From assembly GCA_023256405.1 (NCBI GenBank), contig JAGDXK010000031.1, positions 12,029-34,131 of the forward strand: 22,103 bases of DNA, read 5' to 3'. How positions within the stretch are numbered: position 1 is the stretch's first letter; the number at the start of each line of letters is the position of its first letter. Below the pieces are notes generated by a model. That model worked only from the letters and a program-made list of their open reading frames with translations, made no database searches and was not told the DNA's origin. Positions 20,868-22,103 of the stretch are shown one piece after another. The DNA comes from Nitrososphaerales archaeon (GTDB lineage Archaea; Thermoproteota; Nitrososphaeria; Conexivisphaerales; UBA164). Made by a program: the position numbers and the translations under genes.

Positions 20868-21296
20868 ATGCCTTCTTTTGATGATGAAGAGCTCATAAAA
20901 GAGCGGATTTTAAAAAAGCTTTATTCACAGGCTCTAAGGAAGGCGCAGTATCCTGACTCTCCCGTTGAGGTATCTGATGAAAACTTCCACGAATTTATAT
21001 CGAAGTACGAGAACGTGGTCATCGACTGCTGGGCTGTATGGTGTTATCCATGCAGAGTTGTCTCTCCCATAGTTGAGGAGCTAGCTAAGAAGTATGCTGG
21101 AAAGATAGTATTTGGAAAGCTCAACGTGGACGAGAACCAGATGACTGCCATGGAATATGGAATAATGAGCATACCCACGCTTCTCGTGTTCAAGAAAGGA
21201 GAGCTTGTGGATAGGATTGTTGGAGCCCTTCCTAAAAAGTTGATAGAAGTTAATATATTACGGGCCCTTGGGATAGAGCATGAGCCTGATATCTGA
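20868..21296 (+). CDS. Thioredoxin with N-terminal extension
   Basis: A 142-aa protein. The thioredoxin fold starts at about residue 33 after a charged helical extension (SFDDEELIKERILKKLYSQAL). The active site is WCYPC (58-62), with Tyr in place of the usual Gly. The usual Phe four residues before the active-site Trp is Cys here (C54, in IDCWAVWC), so a third Cys sits in the core strand. The cis-Pro is in SIPTLLVF. It should reduce or shuffle protein disulfides in the cytoplasm. Its end overlaps the next gene by 17 bases, so the two redox proteins are made together. Confidence 0.93.
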   Translation: MPSFDDEELIKERILKKLYSQALRKAQYPDSPVEVSDENFHEFISKYENVVIDCWAVWCYPCRVVSPIVEELAKKYAGKIVFGKLNVDENQMTAMEYGIMSIPTLLVFKKGELVDRIVGALPKKLIEVNILRALGIEHEPDI

Positions 21297-21972
21297 AGAG
21301 GACCAGGCGGTCCTAAAGGAAGTCTTTTCAAAGAGACTGCAGGGACATGTAACTATAGCCGTTTTCACGAAGAAGAGCGATTGTGAGTACTGTAACGAGC
21401 TCGTGGAGCTCGCCAAGGAGGTCACCTCACTAGATCCAAGGTTATCATATGAGGTCTATGATTTTGATGAGAATAGGGATAAGGCAAACGAGTACAACGT
21501 TGAGATGGCGCCAGCCATTGGGTTTGCGAACGGCACAAAGTACAACTTTCACTTTTATGGGATACCTGCTGGCTACGAGTTTAACGCCTTCATAGACGAT
21601 ATCATAGACATAAGCAGAAATACTACAAGGCTGGCCCCCACCACTATAAACAGGCTGAAGACGATACAGCAGGACGTGAGGATCCAAGTATTTGTGACGC
21701 CTTCCTGTCCCTACTGTCCACGGGCCGTAAGGCTTGCTCATCAGTTCTCTATGGCTAACCCACGGATCAGGGGTGACATGATAGAGGCCCTCGAGTTTGA
21801 GGACCTAGCAAACGAGTACGGGGTCATGTCAGTGCCTCACATAGTCATAAACAACAGCTACGTGTTCATAGGAGCTGTTCCGGAGGCGCAGTTCCTGAAC
21901 TACCTCTTCGACGCGCTGGAGGGCAAAGGAAGCGAAGGGCCTATAGAGGGTGGAGAAGTTTCACAGGTCTGA
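21280..21972 (+). CDS. Protein disulfide oxidoreductase (PDO, glutaredoxin-like, two thioredoxin folds)
   Basis: A 230-aa protein close in length to the Pyrococcus PDO (about 226 aa). Each half is a thioredoxin fold with its own CxxC: DCEYC (C35, C38) in the first and SCPYC (C143, C146) in the second. MAPAI and MSVPHIVI give the two cis-Pro loops. PDO forms and reshuffles disulfides in cytoplasmic proteins and is typical of thermophilic archaea and bacteria. ATG 21280 overlaps the thioredoxin gene. The adjacent thioredoxin is a likely partner. The tail after about 218 is Gly/Glu rich and probably disordered. Confidence 0.93.
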   Translation: MSLISEEDQAVLKEVFSKRLQGHVTIAVFTKKSDCEYCNELVELAKEVTSLDPRLSYEVYDFDENRDKANEYNVEMAPAIGFANGTKYNFHFYGIPAGYEFNAFIDDIIDISRNTTRLAPTTINRLKTIQQDVRIQVFVTPSCPYCPRAVRLAHQFSMANPRIRGDMIEALEFEDLANEYGVMSVPHIVINNSYVFIGAVPEAQFLNYLFDALEGKGSEGPIEGGEVSQV

Positions 21973-22072
21973 AAGCATAACCCTAAACACTCTTCGCGAA
22001 CGCTGAGAATGATTTTCATACGATTACCATCAGTAGTTACAAAAGCGTAAAGCTTTATCATTCACGGCGCAG

Positions 22073-22103
22073 ATGGAAATGATGTCCGTGCACGTCATGC
22101 CCG
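22073..22103 (+). CDS. Possible start of a further gene (cut by window edge)
   Basis: An open frame begins with ATG at 22073 or at 22079/22082, reading MEMMSVHVMP before the window ends. A TATA-like AAAGCTTTAT lies roughly 22-32 bases upstream. The fragment is too short to identify. Confidence 0.2.
   Translation, partial: MEMMSVHVMP

Noticed and set aside
1..22103. CRISPR arrays, insertion sequences, transposases or phage genes
   Set aside because: No regularly spaced repeats, terminal inverted repeats or mobile-element proteins were seen.

Overview
This window is archaeal. It encodes archaeal or eukaryote-type information-processing proteins (primase small subunit, GINS, eL42, eS27, aIF2-alpha, Nop10, a Dpo4-like polymerase), an AglB/STT3 oligosaccharyltransferase, TATA-box promoters, and AGG/AGA/ATA-rich codon use. 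The protein disulfide oxidoreductase points to a thermophile. The lineage cannot be fixed from the window. The gene content (GINS15 cluster, DUF4443-like protein, leaderless promoters) would suit a TACK-type archaeon. However, the citrate synthase looks very like the Thermoplasma enzyme and there is a KdpC homologue, so a thermoacidophile that shares genes with Thermoplasmatales is also possible.

Layout. 1-1840 (minus): purA followed by the start of purB, the two steps from IMP to AMP. 1950-3002 (plus): Dpo4-like polymerase. 3078-4370 (plus): a probable HTH-ACT protein directly joined to a TrmB-like regulator. 4374-5403 (minus): a cyclophilin-like protein and a peroxiredoxin-like protein with a degenerate active site. 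5512-8695 (plus): AglB overlapping primase PriS. 8748-9939 (minus): a purine/uridine phosphorylase followed by a short KdpC-like membrane protein with six N-glycosylation sequons. 9940-10284: a very AT-rich spacer. 10285-11424: citrate synthase. 11533-13877: hotdog thioesterase, then the tightly packed GINS15, eL42, eS27, aIF2-alpha and Nop10 genes. 13922-14473: conserved coiled-coil protein of unknown function.

14470-17107 (minus): a run of small regulators (PadR, tRNA-binding-fold protein, DUF4443-like HTH, HTH with a sensor domain, small winged helix). 17199-19488 (plus): PadR, ABC ATPase and ABC-2 permease in one operon, with a duplicated palindromic operator candidate around the TATA box. 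19510-20635 (minus): CofE-like F420 glutamate ligase and an ACT-domain protein with a palindrome between TATA box and predicted transcription start. 20868-21972 (plus): thioredoxin and a two-domain protein disulfide oxidoreductase. The last 130 bases may hold the first codons of another gene.

A recurring feature is the promoter layout. Many first-in-operon genes have an A/T-rich TATA-like box centred about 24-29 bases before the start codon, which implies leaderless or nearly leaderless mRNAs. Genes inside operons, and those with longer leaders, more often show GGTG-type ribosome binding sites. TTG starts are common (purB, dpo4, cyclophilin-like, kdpC-like, aIF2-alpha, DUF4443-like). The most unusual items are the orphan KdpC-like glycoprotein candidate, the PadR operator pair, the repeated GTCTC/GAGAC element in the citrate synthase leader, and the AT-rich spacer with an unexpectedly long open frame.
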